This document shows positions 43,413-53,164 of a stretch of 64,000 nucleotides of DNA, in pieces; the first letter of the stretch is position 1, and every line of letters begins with the position of its first letter. The notes below the pieces were generated by a model that was not told the origin of the DNA, did not search any database, and saw nothing but the letters and a program-made list of their open reading frames with translations. The translations under genes were made by a program, and so were the position numbers. Source of the stretch: Candidatus Thorarchaeota archaeon MP8T_1 (GTDB lineage: Archaea > Asgardarchaeota > Thorarchaeia > Thorarchaeales > Thorarchaeaceae); assembly GCA_002825465.1 (NCBI GenBank), contig PJER01000011.1, forward strand, positions 10,469 to 74,468, in the 5' to 3' direction.

Positions 43413-45317
43413 TTATATATTAGCCAGATTACGACGTTCCCGAATAATAAGCACTATACAGAACATGATTACAACTGTAGAACCCGATGCCATTGAAATA
43501 ACCAATATAGTATTCCAATCTAGGATAAAACCAGTTGTCTGATTTGTAGTTGCATTATTTGATGGATTAGTTTGTATATGATCCGGTGGTGGAGAAGACG
43601 GATAGTAGTGAAAGTGTGGATTAGATTTTATGTTGTAGTACTCCCCAGCTTGATAACCCGTGAAGACATATGGACCGCAGGTTACATGAGGTTCAGCTGA
43701 ATCAAAAACTGGGTTCCATGTACTCCACCCACTGTACCCAATTCCTGTTTCATCATTGAAGATATGTTCTGGAATGATATAATTAAAGGCAAATTTATTG
43801 AAGTGCCAATATGATTCAGTTGAGTATTCAATTATAGCTCTGTATTTTGTAGGTGAATACGCCGCAACTAGGTCACCAAGATCCGGAGCTGCTGAACCGT
43901 CAACTGTAATGGCAAAATCATAAACAACGCTAAAAGCTACATCATCTGCGGTCAATGGTTCTCCATCACTCCAGGTTGCATTCTGGATGATATCAATGGT
44001 GAAACGAGTATGTCCCTCTGGAACTGATGGATTATCCGAATGGGTTTCAGTCAACATAGTTTCTGCAATATCTGGCCATGGTCTTGCATCAGGTCCATAT
44101 TTGTATAATGAAGGCCATAGATTATTCGTGATTGCTTTTGAATATGCAGAGTTAGAAACAAAGAAGTTGAACGAGTCGGGTTCTTCTGCAATAGCAACAT
44201 TTACTGTTCCACCAAAACCTCCTTCTATTTTGTGAATCTTTCTCATGGTCCAAGGACCTGAAATATAATCCATAAAATCCTCAACATGACCCGTGAATCG
44301 GTTGTTTCTATATGCTTGATTGTAAGTAGTTTCACCTACAACTAATCGTGGTACGTTGTAGTGTAGTATTTTTTGCATTTCAGCTGCTGCTTCATATACT
44401 TCTTCGTAAGTAGAACCATAGAGAAGTTGGTTTCTCCAATAGTCGTAAGTTACGTTCGCAAAATTGCAGGGATTCTGATATAATTCATCAACATATTCAG
44501 ACCAAAACTCGAAAGCAAGCCAATCGATATCATTATTGAAGAAGTTAATGCCATAATAGAACATATCAAAATCTCCATGAATATCCATTCTTGTGATAAT
44601 ATCATTGAAATCTGAGATACGAACATCTGCATCTATGTGCAAAGACCGTAATGCTGCTACAGCCGCATCTGGTGTTTCATAACCATGGCAACCACATCCT
44701 GCATATTCAAGAAGAATATTGAATGCTGTACCTTTAGGAGTCAATCTGAATCCAGTTTCTGCATCTATTGTAAAATTCAAGTCATCCAGTATCTGATTCC
44801 CTATCTCTGGCTGTGCATCATAATAGTGCCAATCTAGTTGATCTTCGATACACCAACCATTTGGAAGGGGAACTAATGAATCGTGAGGAACAGCAAATCC
44901 TTCCATTACAACCTCAGAAATTTCAGTTTTATTAAATGCGAAGGCAAAAGCTCTCCGAAGACCACTGATATTGAGGGGATATTTTCCACAGTTGAAGGTA
45001 AATTGTGAATAGCCATTCCGGAATGCTTGAAATATTGAAACATCAGGATCTGATGCTAGTGTCTGATAGTGGACTGGGTCAAAGAAGCTAGTATCCATCT
45101 CAATCTCACCGGCTAGTAAAGCCAAAAATCTTTGATCCTGGTTTGCTATGACTTTGTAGACTACCTCATCTATATACGGTCCAATTAAAAGATCAGGCTG
45201 AATTGATTGCGTAAACCCTTGAACATTGCTTGATTGCATGCTAATGATAATGATGAGAATTGTACTTGTCAGTAGTATTTTCTTCGTATGTTTGGAAGTC
45301 ACCTGATATCTATCCAA
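43413..45317 (-). CDS. Membrane-anchored oligopeptide-type ABC substrate-binding protein 1
   Basis: A 634-residue family 5 solute-binding protein with an N-terminal signal (about 12-33). Landmarks are YPLNISGLRRAFAFAFNKTEI near 115, WSDGEPLTADDVAFS near 455, and TESYWHFNKFAFNYIIPEHIF near 510. A Thr/Asn-rich stalk leads to a C-terminal membrane helix (about 603-625) and basic tail. It would catch peptides or sugars outside the cell. TTG 45317 lies seven bases after GGAGG and overlaps the upstream paralog by eight bases. No permease or ATPase for this family is in the window. Confidence 0.85.
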   Translation of the reverse strand: MDRYQVTSKHTKKILLTSTILIIIISMQSSNVQGFTQSIQPDLLIGPYIDEVVYKVIANQDQRFLALLAGEIEMDTSFFDPVHYQTLASDPDVSIFQAFRNGYSQFTFNCGKYPLNISGLRRAFAFAFNKTEISEVVMEGFAVPHDSLVPLPNGWCIEDQLDWHYYDAQPEIGNQILDDLNFTIDAETGFRLTPKGTAFNILLEYAGCGCHGYETPDAAVAALRSLHIDADVRISDFNDIITRMDIHGDFDMFYYGINFFNNDIDWLAFEFWSEYVDELYQNPCNFANVTYDYWRNQLLYGSTYEEVYEAAAEMQKILHYNVPRLVVGETTYNQAYRNNRFTGHVEDFMDYISGPWTMRKIHKIEGGFGGTVNVAIAEEPDSFNFFVSNSAYSKAITNNLWPSLYKYGPDARPWPDIAETMLTETHSDNPSVPEGHTRFTIDIIQNATWSDGEPLTADDVAFSVVYDFAITVDGSAAPDLGDLVAAYSPTKYRAIIEYSTESYWHFNKFAFNYIIPEHIFNDETGIGYSGWSTWNPVFDSAEPHVTCGPYVFTGYQAGEYYNIKSNPHFHYYPSSPPPDHIQTNPSNNATTNQTTGFILDWNTILVISMASGSTVVIMFCIVLIIRERRNLANI

Positions 45318-47223
45318 CCGAGTTCCTCCGTTTTTTTATAATAATAACAATGCAGTAGATTATCACTATCCCTGATGCTGAAATAATTGAAACGTTGAAT
45401 ATCACGGACCAGTTCATACTTCCTTCTGATGTATTATTGGTTGTAGTTGATGGTGAAGTAGGTAGTTCAGTATCAGATGAGTGATGACCTTCTGGTGCAT
45501 AATAGAACTCAGGATTGAATGAGAATCCGTAAGTATCTTCTTCTAGATTAGTTAAGAGAAATGGACCACTTGTTACGAGAGGTTGTGACGATTCAAGACC
45601 TGGATTCCATGAGAGATAATCTAGTCCCTCCATCAATACGGGATCAGTCAAGATGTGCATTGGGAGAATGTATTCATAGGCAAATTTGTAAAGATGCCAA
45701 TAGGATTCTGAAGACCATTCAATGACTACACGGTACGGAGTTGGTGTCCAAATTGCATAATTTTCATTAAATGTCCATTGTGTATTGAAGGGTGTCTTTG
45801 TTACGTTGTTTTCAATCATATACAGGAAGGTGAATACGACATCTTCAGCGGTTAACGGAACTCCATCAGACCAGGTCGCATTTTCAACCATGTCTAATGT
45901 GAATCTTAGATGGTTGTCTGGAATTTCGGAATTGTCTTCGTGAGTCTCTTCGTTCATAGTAATAACGAGGTCTGGGATTGGTGTGTTTTCAGGTCCCCTA
46001 TCAAAAAGAGAAGAATATAGAAGGTCAAGAAATACTGTATCATCTTCCCTTCCATAGTGCGGAAAATCACCTGTTCTTTCATACGTAAAATGATTAAAAC
46101 TGATGATTTCGCTATCAAGAGCTATTGGAACAGTTCCTCCAAATTGACCTTCTATTCTATGGATCTTCCTCATTGTCCACTGACCTGCTATCTGATTCCC
46201 TAAATCCTCACTATGTCCAGTGAAGACATCATTTCGATATCCTTGAAAGTAGATGTTCTCGTAAACAACAAACCTCGGAACATTGTAGTGAAGGATTTTC
46301 TGCATCTCTGTTGCCGCTTCATAGACTTCCTCATAGCTTGTACTATAAAGAAGCTGGTTTCTCCAGTTATCATAGGTTTCATTCACAAAGTTTGTTGGAT
46401 TCTTTCCGTATTCAACTGCATATTCAGACCAATACTCGTAAGCTAGCCAATCTACATCGTTACTGTAGAAGTTAGTAGCGTAGAATATCATATCATACTC
46501 GCCATGAGAATAGATTCTTTCTATATACTCGTTGAAGTCTGCTGCTTGATGTTTAGCATCGATGTATAGAGATTTGAGTGCATTCACTGCTTGGATTACA
46601 ACTCCGGGTGTTCCACAAGAAGCAGCATATTCAATTACGATGTCAAATGGTTCTCCATTCGGAGCTAATCTATACCCTGTTTCGTTGTCAATTTCAAATT
46701 GAAGTTCATCAAGAATCTGGTTTCCTTTTGCTATTTCTGGGGTATAATAGTGATAGTCTAATTGGTCCTCAATACAAAATCCATTCACATAAGGCACCAA
46801 TGAATCTTGCATTTTGTAATAGGGGCAAAGACACCAGCCCTCACTAATGTCATCTTTATCATATGCATAAGCAAACGCCCTTCTCAAACCTGATATATTG
46901 AGTGGATAGTCCCTGCAGTTGATGGTTAGGTGACCGTATCCATTCCTCAATGGACTGTAAACATTGATCTCCGGGTCATCCTCAAAGGTGTTTAGAAAAT
47001 ACGGATCAAAATATGAGGTATCCATCTCGATATCTCCTGCTTGCATTGCTAGGACTCTCAAATCCTGGTAGCGAATAACCTGAAAAGCAACATCATCAAC
47101 ATAGGGTCCACTAACACTAAATTCTGCATCATATAGAGAACTAGTAATCTTGATCTCGCTAACTGACATTACCACTAGAACTGCTATTACTAGCAGTACT
47201 GTGGCATGAACAGATCTCCTCAA
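45310..47223 (-). CDS. Membrane-anchored oligopeptide-type ABC substrate-binding protein 2
   Basis: A 637-residue paralog of the previous gene with the same signal, domain order and C-terminal anchor (IIYCIVIIIKKRR). Shared blocks include YPLNISGLRRAFAYAYDKD, NVPRFVVYENIYFQGYRND, and WSDGVPLTAEDVVF. The two are a tandem duplication with clear divergence. It starts with TTG 47223. Two copies with different pockets may widen ligand range. Transport subunits must be encoded elsewhere. Confidence 0.85.
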   Translation of the reverse strand: MRRSVHATVLLVIAVLVVMSVSEIKITSSLYDAEFSVSGPYVDDVAFQVIRYQDLRVLAMQAGDIEMDTSYFDPYFLNTFEDDPEINVYSPLRNGYGHLTINCRDYPLNISGLRRAFAYAYDKDDISEGWCLCPYYKMQDSLVPYVNGFCIEDQLDYHYYTPEIAKGNQILDELQFEIDNETGYRLAPNGEPFDIVIEYAASCGTPGVVIQAVNALKSLYIDAKHQAADFNEYIERIYSHGEYDMIFYATNFYSNDVDWLAYEYWSEYAVEYGKNPTNFVNETYDNWRNQLLYSTSYEEVYEAATEMQKILHYNVPRFVVYENIYFQGYRNDVFTGHSEDLGNQIAGQWTMRKIHRIEGQFGGTVPIALDSEIISFNHFTYERTGDFPHYGREDDTVFLDLLYSSLFDRGPENTPIPDLVITMNEETHEDNSEIPDNHLRFTLDMVENATWSDGVPLTAEDVVFTFLYMIENNVTKTPFNTQWTFNENYAIWTPTPYRVVIEWSSESYWHLYKFAYEYILPMHILTDPVLMEGLDYLSWNPGLESSQPLVTSGPFLLTNLEEDTYGFSFNPEFYYAPEGHHSSDTELPTSPSTTTNNTSEGSMNWSVIFNVSIISASGIVIIYCIVIIIKKRRNSVG

Positions 47224-47326
47224 ATCGGTTCACCGTATCCTCCAATCCGAATATGCTATTGTGTAATTAATGATTTAACTTCTTTTAATCTCACAGGCGT
47301 TGACGATTTTTCGGCAATTTGATTTA

Positions 47327-49468
47327 CTATGGTGATTCGTGCCTTCTCGCAAATATGATAACTACTGCAAATATTCCTAGAAGTGACGATACAGTTATGG
47401 CAGCTATCTCAGGAGTTACCTGTCCTGGAATCCAGGTTCTATTAGAAACTGACCCGTTTGTTGGCAAATTAGTTGAAGTTCCATTTTCAAGCAAGCTTGG
47501 GAATCTATCAATATCATCTTCATCAATAAAATAAACATGATTTGCGCCTAAATCTGACCATTTGTTTCCTACTTTCTCTCCATCATCCCAAAGATTGTCA
47601 AAACCTGAACAGATTGCATTGATGGAGTTCCATCCGAAACGATTAGCAATGATACGGTTGAATCGCGATCCACGATTGAGAAGAAGTCCAGTTCCACTAT
47701 TTTCTAAAATATCATTATTACCAATGTATGCTTCATTTGTTCTGAGAATATATATTCCATGGCCATTTCCATAGACCATATTCGATTCAATATGACTCTC
47801 ATGAGCACCTATGAGGACGATTCCATATTCATTATGGTTCGATTGACAGTCATAGATTGTAGTATTTGGTGAATTTTCAATGAGGAATCCATGTCCATTA
47901 TCAAGTACAGTTGTTCGAAAAATATAGCTAAAATTAGACCATTCTAATCTCACTCCTACTTCACAGTTTATTACTCTCGAAAATCCAATTATTGTATTGA
48001 GTGAATTCCTAATGTGGATTCCATTTGTCTGGTTGATTACAGTTATTCCCATTATTTCACAGTTCGAACTGAATGCTATCATGAGTTCATCGAGCGTGCC
48101 ACCATTGATTGCGATTCTATCGCAGTCAACTAAAATGATTCTCCCATAATTACTTCCCTCAATTTCCAGGTTTGACACACGGAAGAAGTATGCTAATTCT
48201 CTACCGTTTACCATATTTCCTCTAATCTCGTGATTCATTCCATCTGGATCTGAAATAGCAAATCCAATACCTGAATCTCCCAGTTCATTATTAATAATCT
48301 TGCACTGAATTGGTGGTCCACTGTTTAGTCCTATGTATGCAATCTCATCAAGAATGATGGCTTGATAACATTCAGAGAAATTATTGTTTGCTACGGTGAG
48401 GTTTCTCACTCCTTGCAGGCGAATACCGTATTCATGCCTATAGAATGTGTTTTCTGTTATATTAGAAAACCCTCCACCACTCACATCAATTCCCAGAGCA
48501 ATAATTGATGATCTAAGATAATTGGAATGGACTACCGTTCTAAATGAGCCTCTTAGTTGTACACAGAATCCATTGACAGAAATGTTGTTGTTTGCAACTG
48601 TTGAGTCATTACCCCTTATCATGACACCTCCCCAACATCCACTGATGATATTTCCCGATATAGAATGTGATTTTGCATCTGTAATCTCTATTGCAGTTCC
48701 ACAATTTGTAATGTCATTCTCTTGAATGTAGCAATTTTCCGAGTTACGAATGGCAAATCCATACTGACCCAAATGCAGGTCGCCTCCTGATAGAGTATTG
48801 AATTCGAGTGTACAATCTGTGCAATCTGTGAGACCAATGCCTTCGTATGTGCTATCTTGAAAGAAGTTAGATCTAATGACCACATTATTTCCGTGCTCAA
48901 TATGAACAGGATATCCCATTGACTCAGAAGTCTGAACATTACTAGAGAAGACTGAATTATTCAAATTGTAAGCTAGAAAACCCATCAGAGAAGTTCCTAT
49001 TGAATTGCGCAGAAAATTGCAACTAGATGAACGCTCCACAAATATTGCAATGTGTCCAGAATCAAATGTATTGTCTTGGACTCTCCCATGAATAACATTT
49101 TCAAAATTAATCATACCCTGTGCCCAATCACTATCGTATGCCCGGAACCAGCAATCTGTAATCGTGAAGTAGCTTGTCGTATTTACCACTGAAATACAGA
49201 CAGCAGTCTGTGATGTTATGTTTAGGTTAGAAATCAGATATGGATTAGCAACGGTCCCTTGCCCAGGCCATGCCTGCAATTCAAAATCCGCATTATTGGT
49301 TATTGTGATAGGGGTATGGGTGGAATATGACAATATAATATCAGAATCACTACTTTTTTGGGCAATTCTCTCATCTATCTGATGCGAACCAATCTGGATG
49401 GGAATCATCCCTAACATTGCACAAACTGATAATGTCAGCAGTATGTGTTTCGTTTTTCGATCAAACAC
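47327..49468 (-). CDS. Large secreted beta-helix (NosD/PbH1-type) surface protein
   Basis: A 713-residue protein, GTG start, with a signal sequence (about 7-27). PbH1-type strands run from about 110 to 630, for example NNVVIRSNFFQDSTYEGIGLTD given in outline as NVVIRSNFF, NCYIQENDITNCG, DSTVANNNISVNG, LTVANNNFSECY and EAYIGNNDILENSG. A C-terminal membrane helix (about 682-705) and basic tail RRHE follow. It has the same build as the two proteins near 3-6 kb. Divergent from the longin gene. The function (adhesion or glycan binding) is inferred from the fold. Confidence 0.82.
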   Translation of the reverse strand: MFDRKTKHILLTLSVCAMLGMIPIQIGSHQIDERIAQKSSDSDIILSYSTHTPITITNNADFELQAWPGQGTVANPYLISNLNITSQTAVCISVVNTTSYFTITDCWFRAYDSDWAQGMINFENVIHGRVQDNTFDSGHIAIFVERSSSCNFLRNSIGTSLMGFLAYNLNNSVFSSNVQTSESMGYPVHIEHGNNVVIRSNFFQDSTYEGIGLTDCTDCTLEFNTLSGGDLHLGQYGFAIRNSENCYIQENDITNCGTAIEITDAKSHSISGNIISGCWGGVMIRGNDSTVANNNISVNGFCVQLRGSFRTVVHSNYLRSSIIALGIDVSGGGFSNITENTFYRHEYGIRLQGVRNLTVANNNFSECYQAIILDEIAYIGLNSGPPIQCKIINNELGDSGIGFAISDPDGMNHEIRGNMVNGRELAYFFRVSNLEIEGSNYGRIILVDCDRIAINGGTLDELMIAFSSNCEIMGITVINQTNGIHIRNSLNTIIGFSRVINCEVGVRLEWSNFSYIFRTTVLDNGHGFLIENSPNTTIYDCQSNHNEYGIVLIGAHESHIESNMVYGNGHGIYILRTNEAYIGNNDILENSGTGLLLNRGSRFNRIIANRFGWNSINAICSGFDNLWDDGEKVGNKWSDLGANHVYFIDEDDIDRFPSLLENGTSTNLPTNGSVSNRTWIPGQVTPEIAAITVSSLLGIFAVVIIFARRHESP

Positions 49469-49571
49469 TTGTCAGTATGTAATTATTTACTTTAAGGGCG
49501 TTTTCCATGAAGCAATACGCACATACATTAATAGAAATTACAACACCTCTGGAACTAAGGAGTGGTTAGTA

Positions 49572-50855
49572 CTGGTTGCTCACAATATTCAAGCTCTTCT
49601 GATTATGGAACGTGGCGGCATCCCACTGTTCTTCATGAAACTAGATCCTAAAGCCCAGGATTTAGATCCTATGTTAGTTTCTGGATTCTTCACTGCAATT
49701 CAGAGCTTTTCAAAAGAGGTCATTGAGCGAGATAGTTCAATGTTTCAAGTGGATTATGGAGCACGACTCTTCACGGTGTTTTCAGGAAAGTCCACTGATT
49801 TTGTTGTAGTCAGTCTTGGAGAATGGGACAGTGAAGTTACTTCTGTTCTCAAATCTCTCCATGACGAGTTTGAGAGTGTTTGGATCAAGAATCTCACTCG
49901 AAAAAAGAAAGATACACTCAAGATAGATACAGAGTTCCCAGACTTTAGAGAAGGAATTGTTCAAAACCTGTCGTTTAGAAAACTATCAGGAAGTTGGGTT
50001 CCTTATACAGTAGGGTCAGAAGATGTTCGTTTCACAAGTTCATCGGGACTCATCACTCCACTCATTGATGGTAAGCGAACAATAAACGAAATTGTAAATG
50101 AGAGTGAAGCTGGTGCAGATGAGGTACTCTCTGAAATCACTCGTCTTTGGGCTTTAAGTAAACTCAAGTTTGGCAGTATATTGAGTAAGGAAGATATAGT
50201 GGCTTCAACTTCAAAGATCGACAGGCTCTTGCAATTATCTTCTCCACTACGAGTGGAACTTGAAAGAAATGATCCCAATCTGATCAAAATGCTTCCTAAT
50301 CTCTCTATGTTGTTTGATGGTCGTCGCACTGTTGGAGCTATTATCGAGAATCTCTCTCAAGAGTATGACGAGCTTCAAATTATTGATGCAATTGACAAAC
50401 TTGTAGAGGCTGGTGCCATTGTTGTATTGTCTCCTGAGAAGAGACGACTTCTCTTAGTTAAGGAAGCACTCGAACTTGCTGTAAGGGTGGCTGAGAAGAT
50501 TTATTCTCCTGGAGAAGCTCTGCAATATCTCAATGATTCACTCACAAAGGTTGATGTGACTGAGGTCACTGGCGTTTTTCGTAAGACTGCAGATTCGTGG
50601 AACATTGATTACAACTCACGTCTTTACGAAGGTCTTGATCCACGTAGATTGATGGACCTGTATGCTGAATGGATGAAGCTCTTAGCTCAGTTTGTAGGTG
50701 CTTTGGGGAAAGATAAGATTGAGAAGTTTGCAGAGGCATTGACCGATACGTATCAGAGTTATCTATTTAGAAGATACTCTGGCTATGATTTACGTGGTTT
50801 AGAAGAGTTCACATTTTGGCTAGAGATTAACTGTATTCGAAAGGAGGGTCGTTGA
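49572..50855 (+). CDS. Longin-like protein with tandem winged-helix-like modules (CTG start proposed)
   Basis: A protein of about 427 residues. The N-terminal 110 residues look like a longin fold: HNIQALLIMERGGIPLFFMKL, then SGFFTAIQSFSKEVI, ARLFTVFSGKSTDFVVVSLG. Two similar modules follow at about 155-210 and 235-285 (ITPLIDGKRTINEIVN and LSMLFDGRRTVGAIIE), resembling PqqD/winged-helix units. The C terminus is helical. No ATG, GTG or TTG lies between 49446 and 49604 in frame. CTG 49572 has AAGGAG nine bases upstream and gives a full first strand. Earlier starts would overlap the signal peptide of the divergent gene. Role unknown; longins usually act with GTPases. Confidence 0.6.
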   Translation: MVAHNIQALLIMERGGIPLFFMKLDPKAQDLDPMLVSGFFTAIQSFSKEVIERDSSMFQVDYGARLFTVFSGKSTDFVVVSLGEWDSEVTSVLKSLHDEFESVWIKNLTRKKKDTLKIDTEFPDFREGIVQNLSFRKLSGSWVPYTVGSEDVRFTSSSGLITPLIDGKRTINEIVNESEAGADEVLSEITRLWALSKLKFGSILSKEDIVASTSKIDRLLQLSSPLRVELERNDPNLIKMLPNLSMLFDGRRTVGAIIENLSQEYDELQIIDAIDKLVEAGAIVVLSPEKRRLLLVKEALELAVRVAEKIYSPGEALQYLNDSLTKVDVTEVTGVFRKTADSWNIDYNSRLYEGLDPRRLMDLYAEWMKLLAQFVGALGKDKIEKFAEALTDTYQSYLFRRYSGYDLRGLEEFTFWLEINCIRKEGR

Positions 50856-50859
50856 TAAA

Positions 50860-51210
50860 ATGTCCGATGAAACCAGACCTATTTACATGGTTGCTGATAT
50901 TCTCAGTAGACGTGGTCAGACAATCTATGGTAGGAACGCAATTGTGGACTTGTGTGCAAAATCTGGAGTTTCCCTTATGGATAGTTTTGCCTCTGATATG
51001 GGAGAAGAAGATAGTGATGCTGCTCTATTGGTGTTTATTGTCAATTATGCCAAACAGAATCCTGCAGCAAAATTAACTGTCTTAACATTGGCTAGAATGT
51101 ATAATGTCACCATACCCAAGGAACTTCTAGAAAAGAAACGTATCTTCAGCGATATTCTTGATTCACTCTCTGAATTCACTCATGATTTAACGGAACGACT
51201 CCGTGGTTGA
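50860..51210 (+). CDS. Small helical protein of unknown function
   Basis: A 116-residue soluble protein, predicted mostly helical (IYMVADILSRRGQTIYGRNAIVDL given in outline as VADILSRRG, AALLVFIVNYAKQN, FSDILDSLSEFTHDLTERL). It starts four bases after the stop of the longin/winged-helix gene with GGAGG about 13 bases before ATG, so the two are one operon and probably partners. The family is not recognised. Confidence 0.62.
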   Translation: MSDETRPIYMVADILSRRGQTIYGRNAIVDLCAKSGVSLMDSFASDMGEEDSDAALLVFIVNYAKQNPAAKLTVLTLARMYNVTIPKELLEKKRIFSDILDSLSEFTHDLTERLRG

Positions 51211-51276
51211 TGGGTATCAATCTTGCTTGATTAACTTCAATTATATTGCACTGGACTCATTTTTCTTTGAGTGTAA

Positions 51277-52524
51277 ATGAAATTCAAAAATTCAATTGTA
51301 ATAGTTCTCTTGGTTGTTCTGTTATTTCCATCAACCGGTTACACATTTGCAAGTAACCATGTTGTGTTTCATTGTGAATCCATACCGACCCAGACCCAAG
51401 ATTACTGGCCAACATTTAGTTGGCAGAATTCAACTCCAGAAGACCAAGGGATGGATTCAATGACACTCCAATCAATGATTGACCACATCACAGATGAAGA
51501 TCTTGATGTTCATTCAGTTATTGTGATCAGAAATGGATACATTGTTCTCGAAGAATATCCAAATCCATTCCAAGGGCAATCACGTACACATTCATACAAT
51601 GGTACCCATTATTTGTACTCTACAACAAAGAGCTTCACATCTTGTATGATTGGGATTGCAATTGACAATGGATTTCTGGATAATACCAGTCAGACTGTAC
51701 TCTCACTCTTTCCTGATATGACCTTTGCAAATGTTGACGATAGAAAGGAACGAATCACAGTTGATGACCTTCTAACAATGCGTTCTGGTCTTCCCTGGGA
51801 TGAGACCAGTGCTCCTTTCTCTTCACCAGATAACGATGTTTGGCAACTAAACTTCAATTCGAGTGGTGGAGTCCAGTTCATTCTAGATCAAGAAATGGAA
51901 GCAGAGCCTGGTACTTATTTTCATTATAACACCGGAGCATCCCATGTTCTTTCAGGTATAATCAGTGAAGTTACGAATATGTCCATGTATGATTTTGCAA
52001 AAGAGAACCTTTTCACTCCCTTAGGAATAGATACATACTTCTGGCCTGGTGATACCCAAGGAATAACCTTTGGAGGATTTGATTTACAGCTTCGTCCACT
52101 GGATATGGCAAAGTTCGGACTTCTTTTCTTGAACAATGGCACTTGGGATGGAGAACGTGTTGTATCTGACAGCTGGATTAATTACACCACAACCACTGTC
52201 ACACAATTGGATGCAATTCGCGGCTATTCCCGTCAATGGTGGACTATGCCAGATTACGGAGTCTACCATACTGCTGGTCTATATGGTCAGTACATCTTTG
52301 TTGCTCCCGAATACAACCTTGTAGCTGTATTTACATCTGGATATGGATTCGATGATATCGATGAAAATCCACAGATGCTTCGTGACTACATTCTTCAGGC
52401 TATAACTGACTATACAGGTTCAGATGAGAGTCAAATTAACTTGGCTCAAGTTTTAGTCATCGCAACTGTTTCATTTGTTATTCTAGCAATAGTAATTATC
52501 ATACATAGACGACAAATATCATAA
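51277..52524 (+). CDS. Membrane-anchored beta-lactamase-class C serine hydrolase
   Basis: A 415-residue protein with signal peptide (about 5-24), a class C beta-lactamase/penicillin-binding-like domain and a C-terminal membrane helix (about 388-408) with tail HRRQ. The SxxK catalytic motif is STTKSF (near 111) and the YxN-type motif is HYNTG (near 214). The third motif appears as HTAG (near 328) in place of KTG or HxG. Such enzymes act as extracellular esterases or peptidases. Archaea lack murein, so the substrate is something else. Confidence 0.82.
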   Translation: MKFKNSIVIVLLVVLLFPSTGYTFASNHVVFHCESIPTQTQDYWPTFSWQNSTPEDQGMDSMTLQSMIDHITDEDLDVHSVIVIRNGYIVLEEYPNPFQGQSRTHSYNGTHYLYSTTKSFTSCMIGIAIDNGFLDNTSQTVLSLFPDMTFANVDDRKERITVDDLLTMRSGLPWDETSAPFSSPDNDVWQLNFNSSGGVQFILDQEMEAEPGTYFHYNTGASHVLSGIISEVTNMSMYDFAKENLFTPLGIDTYFWPGDTQGITFGGFDLQLRPLDMAKFGLLFLNNGTWDGERVVSDSWINYTTTTVTQLDAIRGYSRQWWTMPDYGVYHTAGLYGQYIFVAPEYNLVAVFTSGYGFDDIDENPQMLRDYILQAITDYTGSDESQINLAQVLVIATVSFVILAIVIIIHRRQIS

Positions 52525-52574
52525 GACAAAACATTGAACTAGCACAATATCCTACGGAAAGTGGTGTGGTTACG

Positions 52575-53090
52575 ATGACGCCGCAGTTTCTCTATAAGAT
52601 TGTGACAGTTGGTTCCTCAGCAGTTGGAAAGACTAGCATCATCCTAAGGTATACTACTGGTAAATTTAGAGAGTACTATACTCCCACCCTTGGAGCTGAT
52701 TTTTCTATCAAGAATATGGAATTTGGAAACGATAAGGTCAAGCTTCAGATTTGGGATTTGGGATCACAAGATTTCTTGGAGGCTGTTCGTTCTGGATATT
52801 ACCAAGGAGCAAAAGGGGTCATCTTCATGTATGATGTAACACGATCTGAATCTCTTGAGGAATTATGGGATTGGAAGAAAGAGGCTGACGCTCGTTTGAA
52901 AGGTGCTGTGTATATGGTTGTGGGGAATAAAACAGATCTAGAAAAAGAGCGACAGGTATCTCCTAGTGAAGGAGCAAAGTTTGCAAAGAGTTTCCTAGCA
53001 GATTATCATGAGACCTCTGTAAAATTAAATGCTGGTGTTGATGATACATTCACTACAATTACCAAGAAAATCATCAAGAAAGCTGGCTAG
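52575..53090 (+). CDS. Small Ras/Rab-like GTPase
   Basis: A 171-residue single-domain GTPase. The P-loop is GSSAVGKTS (near 12), switch I TLGADF (near 37), switch II WDLGSQDF (near 61, in place of WDTAGQE), NKTD (near 117) and ETSVK (near 147, in place of TSAK). The catalytic Gln is present, but the preceding residues LGS are unusual and closer to ARF-type WDLGGQ. There is no prenylation cysteine at the C terminus, so membrane attachment, if any, needs a partner. It lies downstream of longin and hydrolase genes on the same strand. Confidence 0.9.
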   Translation: MTPQFLYKIVTVGSSAVGKTSIILRYTTGKFREYYTPTLGADFSIKNMEFGNDKVKLQIWDLGSQDFLEAVRSGYYQGAKGVIFMYDVTRSESLEELWDWKKEADARLKGAVYMVVGNKTDLEKERQVSPSEGAKFAKSFLADYHETSVKLNAGVDDTFTTITKKIIKKAG

Positions 53091-53164
53091 ACTGCTAATT
53101 TAATAGTTTGAAAATTGTACCTCAATGGTAATAATGCTGTTTTGCACCGTGAAATTGAACTATT

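Noticed and set aside
43413..47223. Reading the two oligopeptide-binding proteins as one broken gene
   Set aside because: Each has its own signal peptide, SD or start, full binding domain and C-terminal anchor, so they are tandem paralogs.
49398..49571. Longer N terminus for the longin/winged-helix gene starting at ATG 49398
   Set aside because: It would overlap the signal peptide region of the divergent beta-helix gene and has no longin-like pattern before residue 59.
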